Positions 1 to 12,399 of a stretch of 64,000 nt of DNA are shown here, piece after piece. The DNA is from Moringa oleifera (Eukaryota > Streptophyta > Magnoliopsida > Brassicales > Moringaceae). The DNA lies in assembly GCA_021397835.1 (NCBI GenBank), contig JAJFZO010000609.1, positions 622,501-686,500 on the forward strand, in the 5' to 3' direction. How positions within the stretch are numbered: the first letter of the stretch is position 1; each line of letters begins with the position of its first letter. The position numbers and the translations under genes are program-made. The notes under the pieces were generated by a model. It was not told where the DNA came from, did no database searches, and worked only from the letters and a program-made list of their open reading frames with translations.

Positions 1-59
1 AACATAGCAATGAGAGCATAAGCAAAAAAAAAAGGGAAAAAGCAAAGGAAATGAAAAAA

Positions 60-930
60 AAAAGTGTTAACTGATGGTCCATAACAAATGCTTGTTGTTT
101 GAAAGTTCCAATAGTTGAAATCACTAAAAAAATCCAACCTCATTAAGTGCAATCAATAAGCATTTTAATGAAAAGTCAAATAATACAATGTTATTTTTCA
201 CATAACAATTTCGTTGAAATTTCGAGTTCCAATGAAAATTTTAACAAAAAATATATCTATAAAAAAACTCAGTTAAAAAATTGAAATTTCAATGAAAAAT
301 TAATCTATTAAACTTTCCAATGAAATTGAACAAAATTTTCATTCAAAAAATAATATAATTTTTAATATTTTATTATTTGAAAATGTTATTAAAATAAATT
401 TCAATAGTATTTCTAACGTCGGATTTTCATTAGAATATATAAATATATAAATATAAAATATATTTCAATTGATAATTTTAACAAAAAATAGTCCATTAGA
501 ATTTTTAAAATTTCCAACAAATCACTTTTTGTTGGAATTTTTTAAATAAAAATATATATATTTATTATTTAAATAAAATAATAAATAACATTTATTTAAA
601 TTTTCAATGAAATAGCATGACAAAAAATTATTTAAATTCTAATGGTTCTTTGAAGGAAATTTACATTGGAATTTTCAAATGAAATTTTTTTAAAATAATT
701 TTTATTTTTATATTCTTAATTGATACATAAATATTGTGATATATATTTTTAAATTAATAAACTCTTATTTAACTTATTAACTATTTTCATAAATAAAATA
801 AATTCATCAAATAAACCAAATATAAAAAGGAATAACATTAAACAAAACAATGCAAATTATGATAATAAATATCAAAACATTTAATGCATATAAAAATGTT
901 GAATCATCTCTAACTTAATCATCACAATCT
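60..930. repeat. AT-rich array of CCAATGAAAATTT-type inverted motifs, likely CACTA subterminal region
   Basis: This very AT-rich stretch repeats short motifs such as TCCAATGAAAATTTT and its complement TTCATTGGAATTTT many times in both orientations (clear copies near 225-240, 285-300, 315-330, 525-545 and 670-690). Arrays of this kind are typical of the subterminal regions of plant CACTA elements. A CACTAAAAAAATCC string at 122 could be a degenerate terminus, but no matching inverted end was found. The adjacent Transposase_24-like ORF at 965-1246 on the minus strand fits a CACTA 3' end. The family assignment is inference. Confidence 0.4.
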
Positions 931-964
931 TAACTCAGTCATCACCATCATCATCATCAATGTG

Positions 965-1246
965 TCAACTAGAAGAAGCAGTTTTTTGTTTCATCAACTC
1001 CATATCTTTAATGAACTTGTTAATAACTTTTTCTTGTGAAGCCATCATTCTTTGTATCTCTTCTAAAACACCAAAAAAAAAAAATCGATTGCCTCTTTTT
1101 TTGTGACTATTTTTTAAAAAATTAATGAAAATTCTAACGGAGTGTCTTTCCATAAAAAAAAAAAAATTGTGAGAATTATGATGTTTTCTTGTAGTAATCA
1201 TTTCACAAGTCTCTATCATGTATCTCCCATATAAGATAAGGAACAA
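965..1246 (-). pseudogene. Possible C-terminal piece of a CACTA second-ORF protein (Transposase_24 / Ptta-En/Spm like)
   Basis: This is a 93-codon ORF. Its last third (LEEIQRMMASQEKVINKF and what follows) is helical, rich in Met, Gln and Lys, and resembles the coiled C-terminus of the plant Ptta/En/Spm proteins encoded by CACTA elements. Poly-Phe runs come from A/T homopolymers (1071-1084, 1156-1167) and suggest a decayed reading frame. The neighbouring 60-930 array looks like a CACTA subterminal region, and better copies of the same protein class are at 37.8-38.4 kb and 43.4-43.7 kb. No start codon or upstream exon can be assigned. The identification rests on weak, short similarity; it could also be a chance ORF. 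Confidence 0.3.
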
Positions 1247-1249
1247 GTT

Positions 1250-3588
1250 AAACCATTGCTAACCACACTAACCTAAAAAAAAGTGCACAAAACTAAGACC
1301 AAAAACAATAAAAGACGATAAAAATCGCACTAGGCTTAATTTGAGCTACTTCACAAATCAATCTCGATCATTATTTAGGGGCATATGATATATATGTCAC
1401 TTCACTCACCATTTGGGATAGGCTTAAGTCAAGGCCGTCATCCTAATATAGCTTAGCACCTCAGTGTATGACAAACTAAAAAACCAGTGGAGTCAAAGGA
1501 GGACACTATCACTTTGACCAAGTCTATTTTTCCTAAGATTGCACAAATATAAAAAGTTTCTTTTGTAAACTCCTAATAGTATGGGCAATACCTCTCATAG
1601 ATATAAGACCTTAAAGCCTATAAAAGTAGAAGTTATGCCCTTCTTTAATCAAGTTATTCTCTAAGATTACAATGCTAACTTGAACATTGGAGACTCTAAC
1701 TCTTTTGCAAGTCTTTATCGACTTAAGCCCAAAGTCTTTTTTAAGGATACAACAATAATATTACGAAGAAAAGATTTATTCATACTTCTTTTTTCAAGAA
1801 CAAGTTATAATAAACATATACAAGATCATTGAGCTTTTGATTCTTCAACCTATTTGCTTTTTTGTATGGATGCACTAAAAAAACAATCCAATAATATTGA
1901 AAATCAAAAGATGAGGCAATTTGACTAAAAATTTGAATGTTGATTTTTGTAAACTTTGAGCACTATGTGCTTGAACATTCTCCATTGTTCATTTACAAGT
2001 TAGAGGTAATTTAAAAACACTAGTAAAGTTAATCCAAAAAAGTCATAACTAGCATCATTTATTAGTACCTTATTAACATTCATAAGTATAATTTTGTAGT
2101 TAATCATGCGTACTTAGATAAAATCAAAGCTAATTCTATCACAAAATTTTGCAAACAATCTTGATAGAATTTTAGTTCATTTAGTGTATGTGTATGTTTG
2201 CAACATATGTTATTGTTCTTAACAAATAAAAATTTTATTGATTTTATTGAAATGTAAGATTCAAAATTTAGTTTTTTAATGGAAATCCCATGTAGCATTT
2301 GTTTAATGTGCCGGACTTATATTTGTATAAGACTAATATGATCTCCTTTTGCTTCGAATATGCTTATTATTTCTAATCCTACTCTACGTAGTTTTCATAC
2401 ACAACCAAATAAAGTTTTTTCATTGAAGTCTAAAGTTCACAACAAAACTTGCAAGAAAATCAAAATTTTTCACTATAACTAAGTGATCTATCAAATATTA
2501 TCATATATCCAATAGAAGCAAATTTATCCCTTTGCAGTTTTTGCAAGCTTAAAATTAGTGTAAAGCTCGTTAGTAAATTTTGCAGGTCACCATTGTAGTC
2601 ACAAATGTTCTTCAAAATGATGAATGTGATTGCAAAAAAGTACATGCCACTCCTTGGTGTATAATTTTTATCTATTAGATATTTTTGCCAACCAAGACAA
2701 TATATGCAAAAATATGGTTAGTGTGATCGGCAAGATTTTTCACACAAGTCAACTTGATAGTTATCTTTTCATATCAAAATTGTATGAATTACATTAAAAA
2801 AAATAATAAATATTATATTTATCCGTTGATTAACAATTTTTGTTTATCCAAAAGAGGTCATTAAGATTGTTAAAGAATCAAAAACCAATATATAACTACA
2901 AGATAATGATAAAAATAATGTTAATCAAAATAAAAAGATCTTACAAGACTTTATTTGAGATTGTTTGAGGATACAAATTATTAACTATGATGCTAATTCA
3001 TGTTATTAGTGTTACTTTGATATTCAAAACAATGAATTTGATGGTGCTTCATAGTTAGAAAGATATGGTATAATATTATTGTTTAGTAATTAGTTGATTA
3101 CAATACTTATTTCAGTTATATTACTCATGAATTAACTTATTGCTTTTCTAAACTAGGACCCATGTCCTCCTTATCCTTGTTCGCCAACTCCTATGGAGAA
3201 TACCAAATAATTGTTTGATATAATGGTCCATGGCAGGAGTAAATAGAAACCTCTGTAATTTTGAAAATAAGTTTGCACGTGTATTCAAACAGAGATCTTG
3301 AAATATAAAATTACGAGACAGCTACAAAGTGAGATGGGACACATTTCAACGGAACCCTGTCACTCTTCATAAAAAGAAACAACAGAGGAGCATGACCAGC
3401 AAAGAGGAGAAAGAAATTGGGAGAATGTTGGAAAGCCCAGGTGACCCCATGTTTACAACCAACCTGGCACAAATTGCCTATCTTCAAAGTCAGGAAAGTT
3501 TAACAGAATGGTGAATGGTGGAAAGCCTAATAACAAGAACCTGTGATGACAGGTAAAGACTGCACCTTCTGATCTCATTTGTGTATCA
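1250..3588. other. Unassigned intergenic DNA downstream of the bHLH gene
   Basis: No gene recognised. It is moderately AT-rich. Two minus-strand ORFs (2104-2298 and 2460-2645) have an ordinary amino-acid mix but match no family I know, and they may be transposon debris. The last few hundred bases before 3588 should hold the 3' untranslated region of the bHLH gene, because its stop codon is at 3589-3591. I could not choose a polyadenylation signal. The plus-strand ORFs at 3329-3514 and 3581-3853 are not genes: the second overlaps the last bHLH exon in antisense. Confidence 0.5.
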
Positions 3589-6500
3589 TCACATGCTCAT
3601 AGGACTTTGTGGATCGTTGAGAGCTGCAATGGCAGTCTGTATTCTTGTCTTTAAATCATCCCTCTCTTCTTCATCTGCCTGTAAAAAAGGAAGAAAGACA
3701 AAAGCAAGTGCCTTTAGTCAGCAAGAGCTCAACCATCGCGAAGTAGAACTTACAACTAAATCACTGTTCAACTTCAGACTTCAAAGAAGAGCCATGATCA
3801 GTTTGAATCACTGGCTATTTAGCAATGTTAAATGTGTCTTGGTAACCCACTAGAGACATAATTTTCAAGCCACATAATTTGACAAATCTCAGCTCAGAGT
3901 GCCCATGAAACCAGTTTTGGCTGCCCCCATAATGCACTAGCACCAGAAATAAAATAAAATAAAAAGGGATATATCCAACATTCAAAATAAACGCCTGACA
4001 TATATTTTCAGTTCAATCTTCATGTAACAAGATATGGAATTGCCTAGTTTTGTTTTCCAGTAAATTAAGAAATCCCCTGATTGAACTGGTTCCATTACTA
4101 CAATATTCTTGAATATGCGCACACTGCTCGTATAATGAGTCAGCTCTGCAGTATGCTTGAACCTATCAGATGTCAGATTTCCCTAAAATTGTAGCTGTAG
4201 AAGAAAGATTATATTGGCAAGTACTATATAAATGACCCTGATGCACCAATAAATAATTATACATCTCCAAAATCTATGAGATTGATAATATCTGTTGGAA
4301 AATAAAAAATATTATCATAAAAAGATAAATCATGCGGTAACATCCCAACAGAAAACCCCGAAAGTTTTTAATCATTGAACCAATAAGTTGCCATTGGAAT
4401 CAGAAATAAAAAGCCATTCTCCCTAGCATCACCTCCTTTTTTTTAAATTTCATTATGATATGCCCCTAGCACCACTCTGAGAAAGCTTCCAATATAAATT
4501 TACTACCACCAAATCATGACACATCTGCAACAATTATTAAGCTTACAATAATGGTATAATTGTATGTGCTCCACGTTTAAGTATAGGGCAATTGAATATT
4601 GGATTAATTAAGCATTGTGCTTAACACATGATTGCGCTAAGATTTGGACCTACACGTTGTCCGCTTCTTCCAGCTAGACGTTTTATAATTAATGTCTTTT
4701 TAATTAAATTGAGCTAAAAAACAAATTAATATTATAATTGACAAGAATGGATCATTGCCTAATTTATTAGTGACTCAAGCTATCAATTTTGGTCTTACTC
4801 CATTACTCTAAACTATGATAAAACAGAAATTTGGGATGTCCCTATCTCGAGAAAAAGCTTTGTAATTTGGGCCAAAATAGTTTATAACCACGATATCTAA
4901 CCAGATTCAACCTAATCAACGTGCTAGTTTGACTTTATAAATACCCATCAAATTAATTTCATGAATGGATGAAACCCACTGTGAGAACATTGAGCAATAA
5001 CACACAAGAAGACTGAAAAACAAAGATAACAATTCAACCCTTTAAACACAAATCAGCCTAGAGATGACACAGAACCAAATTGATTCAAATAAACAAAAAG
5101 GTGTAAATTTGATATGATATTTGTACAAAACACAAGGTGGCTATAAGGTAATTTGGCTTGGAAAGGAAAGAACACAAAGATCTAAGTTTGATTTAAAAGC
5201 ATAAAGAATGATAAATTGAATATGGCTTGGCCATTGAACAGAAAAATGAAAATGCACGTCAGAAAATTAACAACAAGAATTTCCAAGAGTAGATTTCTTA
5301 TATAATCTAATCATTGATCTTGCAATTCAAACAAAGTAGAAACACTGCACAAAAACCCACCATTTAATTGTCAAATCATTTGTCCTCTTCCTGAGATTTT
5401 TGCAGATCCTAGGGTAAAGTGGGTACTGAAAATTTGTGATATGTTCTTTCTTTTAGTGCATCTCTTTTATTTGGGCAACAAGAAAGAAAGAATAGCAGAA
5501 GATTGATAAAAGTAAAAACCAGATGGGGTCCGTCTCTTGCTTTTGTTTAGGACAGGTTTCATTTGACTCAAAGTGGATCACACTACTCATCAAATATTGC
5601 CTCAAACTGGCATATAAGATCATGGAGATGATCCACTTTATTAAAGTAGTCTTATTGATTCCAACCATTGGACCTCACTTTTTAAGTTTCCTTATCTTGC
5701 TTTCATAATTGATACTCTTCTATGCGGGCATGCTGACACAAATAATAACCCAAATTTTTATTGTTCGCGTTTTTTCTCTTGAAATTTTTTCTGCAGATAA
5801 AATAAAAATATTTTATACCCTTTTCACCAGAAAATGTAAGCAAGTTACCATATTTTAGAAAGAGAGTTTTTGGGTGTCCTCTTTTTTCCTTCTAAAGAGA
5901 CATTAATGATAGAGAAGAATCTGATTTATACGGAAATCTTTCAAAGAATAAAGAAAAGGTCATAGCAAGAATTTTCTTTTTTTTTTTATTTGACAATTGA
6001 GCCAAGGAACTTATTTAGCCACTAAAGGAAGGCGCGTGTTGTGCACGGTTAGTTTTTTCTCCTGAGGAAAAAAATATAAAATAAAATAAAAAGAATTGTG
6101 ATGATGAGGGAAAAGATAGGGAAGAGTTACGGGTAAGTGACCTCAATGAAGACAGTCTTCAAAAGCCTCCCAGCAAAAACGGTGATATTAGCGGTAATGA
6201 TTTTGAGCTTCAACGATTCAAACACCTCGCAGAGCTTCACCATTGTGTCTGTTCTTTTGCTACATGTTACGCTTACCACCACAGTCTTCTCTCCCATGAA
6301 TGTCACCTTGAGCTGCTTACAACACCACTACTGTTAACTTGAAAGACTAATAGGACGGAAATCATGATTGAATTTAAATTATCAGGGGGGGAGAGAGAGA
6401 GAAAGGCAGAGACTCACTTCAAGTATTTCAATAGGAGAAGCTCTTGACCCTCCATAATCGCAGAGCTGCTTGACCTTTTTGGATCTCAACAAGACAGGCA

Positions 6501-7155
6501 GGTCTTGCTCATAATAGGAACCTGGATTTGTATTCAATTTCCCAGATTCCAGCTCTCTTATCTCAGCTTGGATTCTCTTCTCCTGTTCTTGCAACTCCTG
6601 GATGTAAGCAATAGCGTCTTTTATTATCGAAGCCTTATCCATCTGCAAAAATATCAAACACCTGTTGGGTCACAATCAACAAAACCCAATTTGCTTAAAG
6701 GCCTACATTACCAAAGTGACCAATTGACCCATCCCAACACCAATTGATGCTACAAACTCCTATGAATTTATAACAAAAAGATAACAGTATGTAAAGAGAT
6801 ATCCCTGATGCGCACACCTTGCTTATAGTGGGAACCACTGATCTGAGTGCAAAGAGTCTCTCATTGAGCTTCTTTCTCCTATTCCTCTCTGAAACGATAT
6901 TCTTTGAGGCCGCTCCTTCCGGCGAGCTTGAGTCATAGCTCCCTGAAATCGCCTCGTCGAGTTGCAAGCTGCTCCAACTAGTTCAAAAGATTTTTGTAAG
7001 AAACTGCAGCTTCACTAAGGAGATAACAATTACTCAATTAGTACAGAAAGCAAATTTATGCCGCAGAGAGGCTACCTATCGTTTTCAAACTCTTCCATTT
7101 GGAGAAACCTTTTTGTTTCCCAGTAGTTAGTGTACTCCTCATCTATGTTTTCCAT
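3589..7155 (-). CDS. BHLH35: bHLH transcription factor, bHLH35-like (five exons)
   Basis: Exons on the minus strand are 7155-7076, 6977-6818, 6642-6418, 6312-6142 and 3678-3589. They join in frame to 726 nt, or 241 residues, close to the family's usual length. Residues 1-50 are acidic and carry the family signature [17 protein letters not shown]. The basic region is [16 protein letters not shown] (residues 52-67), with the E-box-contacting Glu at 57. Asn53 stands where many G-box binders have His. Helix-loop-helix follows to about residue 100, then a short coiled coil. An ACT-like C-terminal domain spans exons 4-5 ([17 protein letters not shown] onward). The last exon ends NDPQSPMSM. The protein should dimerise and act as a nuclear regulator. 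The start is the ATG at 7155-7153 ([13 protein letters not shown]), which matches the family N-terminus. All introns are GT-AG, but intron 4 has a weak donor (GTCACT). Naming is by remembered similarity. Confidence 0.94.
3679..6141 (-). other. Long last intron (intron 4) of the bHLH35-like gene
   Basis: The intron is 2,463 bp. Its donor is GTCACT at 6141 and its acceptor is the AG at 3680-3679, after a pyrimidine-rich tract. It separates the codon for the Glu of TVFIE from the Ala of ADEEERDD, the junction expected for the family. The interior is AT-rich, and I see no transposon coding domain in it. The ORFs on both strands at about 5453-5708 look like chance. The other introns are short (98, 175 and 105 bp), so this one may have been enlarged by an unrecognised insertion. 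Confidence 0.85.
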
Positions 7156-7166
7156 TTTCAGCTTAT

Positions 7167-7170
<4 letters not shown>

Positions 7171-7211
<41 letters not shown>
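7171..7211. repeat. (GA)20 microsatellite in the bHLH 5' untranslated region
   Basis: Uninterrupted GA dinucleotides. In the transcript this is a (CU)n tract ending about 15 nt before the chosen ATG. A frame upstream of the ATG reads through it as Ser-Leu repeats from an upstream in-frame ATG at 7287. A shorter G7(GA)n run at 6385-6402 lies in intron 3 of the same gene. Confidence 0.95.
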
Positions 7212-7214
<3 letters not shown>

Positions 7215-7309
7215 GGGAGAACTGAATTATGCTTTCTTGTAATGAAGATTTGTTTTCCTTTTTAATTATTTCTTTGGCTTCCTTCAAACTCAGAAGAGCC
7301 TGGCGGGTT

Positions 7310-7317
7310 CATATATG
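7310..7317 (-). promoter_or_regulatory. Candidate TATA box of the bHLH35-like gene
   Basis: CATATATG on the minus strand, about 155 bp upstream of the chosen ATG. Start of transcription about 30 bp downstream would fall near 7283, giving a 5' leader of roughly 130 nt that includes the GA/CT microsatellite. Position and composition fit, but there is no independent support. Confidence 0.4.
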
Positions 7318-7440
7318 CAGAGAGGGAAGGGCAAGGGCGTAAATAATTGAAAGAGCTACGTGGCGCGTTTTCATTTGCCCTGCTTTATCTCTTGCTTCCT
7401 AGAAAGATCTTAACCGTGCAACAACGCCGCGTGACAGAGC

Positions 7441-7446
7441 CACGTG
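7441..7446. promoter_or_regulatory. G-box CACGTG upstream of the bHLH gene
   Basis: A perfect palindromic G-box core with the extended context CCACGTGTGGC, about 290 bp upstream of the ATG and 125 bp upstream of the candidate TATA box. Such sites bind bZIP and bHLH factors, so stress or light responsiveness or autoregulation is possible but not shown. Confidence 0.5.
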
Positions 7447-7499
7447 TGGCGATTGTATTCACTCTCCAGTCAACGCGCCTCCGAAGCAACCATCGGAAC

Positions 7500-10379
7500 T
7501 AATTTCGGCCGTCTAAATTGTGGCCCCCTCTTTCATTTGGAGTCACTTTCCTGCGTGTCTTGATCATGGAAACATCATCATCAAGACATTAAACTCCTCA
7601 TTTTATGTAAAATATATAATATATTTCTATGAAATTAATATATCAGTCAAAGCCCTTAATTTCATATCATTAAAAAATCACATTATTTATAATAAAATAT
7701 TAACATATTTTACAAATTATGAAGGATAATTTTTAAAAATAAATTCGTAACAGCTCAAATTTTAGAGTAAATAACTTTATGCAGATTAGGGCAATACCAT
7801 ATTCATTAATAAAATTTTTGAAGAATTTTTTTCAAAAAATAAAACTAAAATAAAAATAATAAAAAAAATAGTATCTTAGTTTGATATTTACCACAGTTTA
7901 AAAAAAAAAAAAAAAAGCAGCTTGAAAAATATGGGACAAGCTTGACGGACAACCTAAAGGTGCCACTAAATTATGAGGCATCGGCTTATATACGTTTCAC
8001 TTTTGCAATATTTTATGGACTTAAAGTTAAGGATAATTAACATTTATTTTTATAAGCAGTAATTAAATTTATAAAATAATATATTAAGATTTATTTATAG
8101 ATATTTACTTAAATGTCATTTAAAATTTTAAATAGTACTCTCTTTAAATTTTTACTTAAAATTTTAAAATTAATCCAAATAAAATTTAAATGAATAAAAA
8201 ATAATCAAATTAAACAAAATCAAATATATTTTTATTGTTGAAATATTTAAAAGGTTATATAAAAAAATTTACTCTTTATTTCAAATTATTCTTTTAATTT
8301 TAAATAACTTTCAATTTACAAGTTGTTTATTATAAATTTTATAAATATTTGATAGTAAAATTTTTTTATGAAAATTTTTTTAGTTTCAAAAAAATTTTTT
8401 TTAATGATAACTTAAATATTTTTTCAAGCTGATAAAAAATTTCAAATCAAAATTTATAATATAAGATCTTTAATTTAAATATTTTATAATTTTTAAATTT
8501 TTTGATAAGATATAATTTAGTTATTTCTCATCATCTGTTTGAAAATATTTTAAAATTTAAGGTAAAAATTAAAAAAAATATATTTTATAAAATTTTAAAT
8601 GACATATATTTTATATTTTCATAACATATTATATTTTAAAATATAACCTTAAGGAAGAATTTGAAAAAATGAAGTGTGTGCCACGGACATGTGCTTGATA
8701 TTAGAATGCATTACTAGTCAAATAATATACCAAATCAAAGATCCGCGAGAGAAACTCCAGAGTCAAGCTTGTTGAATTTGTTCCTCCATCGTAATTAATT
8801 ATTCATAGACCGAAGGTTAGGAATGCAACAAGCGAACCATTTGAGCTTTCAGATTATGAGAATTAAGACTGCACTGTGTTCCTATGTACCTAAATGTCTA
8901 TAGGACATTTTTGGTGGTCCTTTTTTCATATTTGCCTGTTCAATTTCCAGTTGTTTTTGTAGAAAACGAGGAACCACCAAAATTCCAGTCAGAATTTTTG
9001 GTAAAATCTATGAATCAGACTTTAAAAAATCTGTCTTTCTGTGTTTTAGAAAAACAGTAAAATACAATATTTTCTAGAACATGTTTACGGGTAAAAAAAC
9101 ACTTCCTAATCACCCACAGTTTCTTTATATATATAGCACTGAATGTGAAAAGATAGATGCAAGTGATTAAGTTATTTTGTAAATAAAATTTTGAGGTCAC
9201 ATGATAATATCGAATATATTTAAAAATTATAAATGCATAAAAGATTAATAAAAAATATAATTAATAAAACCAAAGATGTCCGATGGATTTAACTCTTTGA
9301 ATTAAGCACACTTATGGATGAACTCTACTGAAACTTTGAAATTCGAGGTGAAAAATGCAAGCATAACATTGAAAGAAACAATCCTTGGGAAATTGAAAGG
9401 GATTTATATGTACAATGTATTTAGAATGGTCACATCATTCAAGTAAAAATAAATTAATCAAAGTTTATTTTGTCGAACTTAATAATCAATTTAGTTCAAA
9501 AACTAAGAGATCAAAGTGTTTAGTTATTGATAATTCAGTCTTGATTTGTTAGTATATTTTATTATACTTGATTTTTGACGTTTTTCATTATTTTTCTTAT
9601 ATAAGTGTCACCAAAATATTTATCTAAGATCTTTCGTAAGACATTTTTAAATCGAAAGTTTTTGTCAATCAAGGCTGAGAGATCTACAGTAAAACTTATA
9701 AAAATGTATTAATATCTTTCCATTGTGCTCAATGTCCATCTGAAACTGAATATTGACATAAATATTAGATTTATCTTTTTTGCATGTTGATCAGAGCTCT
9801 AAAGTTAATCTAATTCAAGTTGAGAGCAATTTTTGAGTGATAACATTTGATATGGTTTGTTGAAAATCGAACAAAAAGTAATGCCGCATAGTAAAAACAC
9901 TTTAAATTCGACTTGCACCAAGCGGAAGCTATGAATTACCATCGCCATCTAAGCCTTTAATGGTGTGATCTTAATGTGGTGCTTATGGTAAAGGAAATCT
10001 GTCAAGCCTAAACCTTTGAACAAGAGTCAGAGCAGCAACATCAATTGTTCGAAACCTAACAAAAACAAATCGAAGAGATGTGTAAAGTCATTTGACTAAT
10101 AGCCATTAATCTAGCATATAGTGATACCCCCACTACCTCCATGCAAGAAGCAAGCTGAGATATCGATTGTTGGGTCTCACCACCGTCCACCTCACCTCCA
10201 ATACAGACTGAGAATATTGCCTCACCTTTACTTATTATCTTAGTTCCATAACGACCCTTTCCTAAATGCCTAACCTCATACCAAAAGTCCCCCCGTTTGT
10301 GGTAAAAGGTTAACTAATTAGATGACCAGCACCAACAAATAATAAAGATAGAATAACTTAAAGCTACCCACCAGATTGA
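7500..10379. other. AT-rich intergenic DNA, no gene seen
   Basis: From about 7700 to 8660 the sequence is low-complexity A/T with no usable coding frame. From 8660 to 10380 composition is more balanced, but every frame is broken by stops, and I recognise no domain, RNA gene or bounded transposon. Stretches between about 9800 and 10380 may be the non-coding part of the gypsy fragment that follows. Confidence 0.5.
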
Positions 10380-10500
10380 GATTGATTTATTACCTCAAAA
10401 TTCGTTCTTGACAATGCCGAACACCTACAAATATAAAGCTATGACGGCAGCACTAATCTTTAGGTGCACGTTAAACAATTCAAGGATGTCTTATTGCTAC
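10380..10500 (+). pseudogene. Short Ty3/gypsy gag fragment
   Basis: The block TACAAATATAAAGCTATGAC and the roughly 60 bases after it closely resemble 20966-21040 (shared blocks AAAGCTATGA and TTCAAGGATG, and CTTA after it). The better copy reads as the gag motif SYDGTIDP followed by LFKDALL, typical of plant Ty3/gypsy capsid proteins. This copy loses similarity after about 10500 and cannot encode a protein. Confidence 0.5.
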
Positions 10501-10557
10501 AACAAACGTGTAATGCGATGCATATTACACTCATATAACATGATTATAGGCACACGT

Positions 10558-10626
10558 ATAGTCATACATACATTGTTCTGTATTTAAATGTATAGTCATA
10601 CATACATTGTTTTGTATTTAAATGTA
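10558..10626. repeat. Two-copy 34-bp tandem duplication
   Basis: The unit ATAGTCATACATACATTGTT plus 14 further bases occurs twice, with starts 34 bp apart (10558 and 10592) and one C/T difference. The duplication is recent. Confidence 0.9.
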
Positions 10627-10639
10627 TAAACTATGCACT

Positions 10640-11688
10640 TGATGCTTATTGAGAATTGATATGTATACGTTATATCAGTTGTAGGGGATGATTATCAATA
10701 TTTAAAAGTGTGTTAGGTATGTTATGAATTATCTAAATTGTAGAGAGTAAATTAAAATTAATAAATACTAAATTATGATAAGACATAGTGAGAAGCAAAA
10801 TGGATATATGAGACTAAGACACCTAGTAACTTCACTAAACATTAGATAGGCCAAGAGACAAAAACCATCTTACCTTTTTTCTTCCTCATAAAATATGTCT
10901 TTACAACTTGAATAAAATCTCCCAAGTTACACTTCTTTTAAACAAAGATATGGGAAAGAAATACCAAGAAAGAAAAAATTCAAAAAAAAAAAAAAAGAAA
11001 AGTAAGTTAATGAATTGAGTTTAAGTGATTCAAATTAACTTTGAGGTAAGTAAAATAAGCTAGGGTTTTATGATTACTTTTTTTTTTCTCATCTTATTGT
11101 ATAACTAAGTAATGTATGTAATGAGTGAAGACATGATTTCTAAGCTATGTATGAAGATAGAGGTTAGATATTCGTTGAAGAATATAAGAGTACTCTATTT
11201 TAAGGTAGTAATTTGAGCCATAAATTTCGTGAATTTAAAGTTAGAACTTGATTAAACGCATAAAATAAAACTTGTAAATAACAAGTCGAGCTAAATAACT
11301 GTAAAAGGACTTGACTAAATAAGGAGAAATGGAAGAGTTATAACTTGATTACTAAGGTTGAAAATAAGGGATATTTTGTAAGAAATGAAATTTAATAAGA
11401 TATTAACTTAGTTAGATTTAAAGACCAAATTGAGTCTAAACCTTGATGATTAAGTACATGGAATATATTGTGATAAATTAGTTTCACATAAAAAAGAAGT
11501 AAACTTGAGCATAAGAATGAGAACTAAACAAAGTAAAGTGAAATTAAGTTAGGACATAAGAATTCCGTTTAGGCTCATCTATCATGCATGATTATATTTG
11601 TAAATGTCATAATAGCATATTTTACATACTTATAGGAAAATTACAAGGTAAGGAAAGGCAAAAAGGAGGAATTTTACATAATGGCTCA
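10640..11688. other. Intergenic DNA left of the MULE, no gene seen
   Basis: AT-rich sequence with stops in all frames and an A14 run at about 10982-10995. I recognise no domain. It is the pre-insertion flank of the Mutator-like element that starts at 11698. Confidence 0.5.
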
Positions 11689-11697
11689 AATTTTTAA
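11689..11697. repeat. Left 9-bp target-site duplication of the MULE
   Basis: AATTTTTAA directly abuts the GAGGAAA terminus at 11698. The identical 9-mer follows the other terminus at 20218-20226. Nine base pairs is the standard Mutator duplication length. Confidence 0.85.
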
Positions 11698-11815
11698 GAG
11701 GAAAATTCTTTTTTAGTCGTCCGTACAAGGACATTTGTGTAAACAACCAATATTAGTAATGTATTTGTTTTTAACACTTTTTACACACTTTGAGACAAAA
11801 TTACCCTTTACAGAA
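11698..11815 (+). repeat. Left terminal inverted repeat of the MULE
   Basis: Starts GAGGAAAATTC. Aligns imperfectly, with small gaps, to the complement of 20100-20217. The best-kept blocks are the first seven bases, a GTTTTT...ACACTT block and ACCCTTTACA. The inner limit is approximate. Confidence 0.75.
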
Positions 11816-12399
11816 CATGTGCAATTACTTACTTGTCCAACTATAGAACATGAAAAGTTAAACATCTCAAACGTCTCTCTTTCTTTTTTCCTAATTCTGG
11901 CGCTAAGCTTTACCGCTTAGCTCATTCAGCTTCAATTCTCTTCATTCGGTGTCTACTAGTTTCTTCGCTTTCGTTGTAAACTAACCTTTGAAGAATATTC
12001 CACAAGCTACTGAATCACTAAGAAATCAATAGGGGTATGATTTCAAACATATATTCTGCTCAAATTTCTTTGGATTTTTTGCTTATTGAATACCCACGGA
12101 TGAAATCCTCCCCTCATATTTGATTTAATGGTTTTTAAATATTTTTTGAGTTTATTCTATGGGTTTGAAAGCTTGTCTAATAGTTTTTGAATCATTTTCT
12201 TTGTGATTTGGTATTGGTTTTGGAATCTACGATGTTTGACTATATAACTGTGTATTATTTTCCATTTTTCTTTTGATACATTGAACCAAAAAATTTCTCT
12301 GGGTATATGTATAGGTATCGCATGCTTAGGTTTTCATTTTTTGGTTTGTTGGCTTCAATTTCTTGGTTTAGGTGCATCTATATGCAACGGTTCATCACA

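Noticed and set aside
1868..1895. CACTAAAAAAACAATCC as a CACTA terminus paired with 122
   Set aside because: It is in the same orientation as the string at 122, so the two cannot be inverted ends of one element.
3329..3853. Plus-strand ORFs of 61 and 90 codons
   Set aside because: The second overlaps the last bHLH exon in antisense and the first has no domain or gene context.
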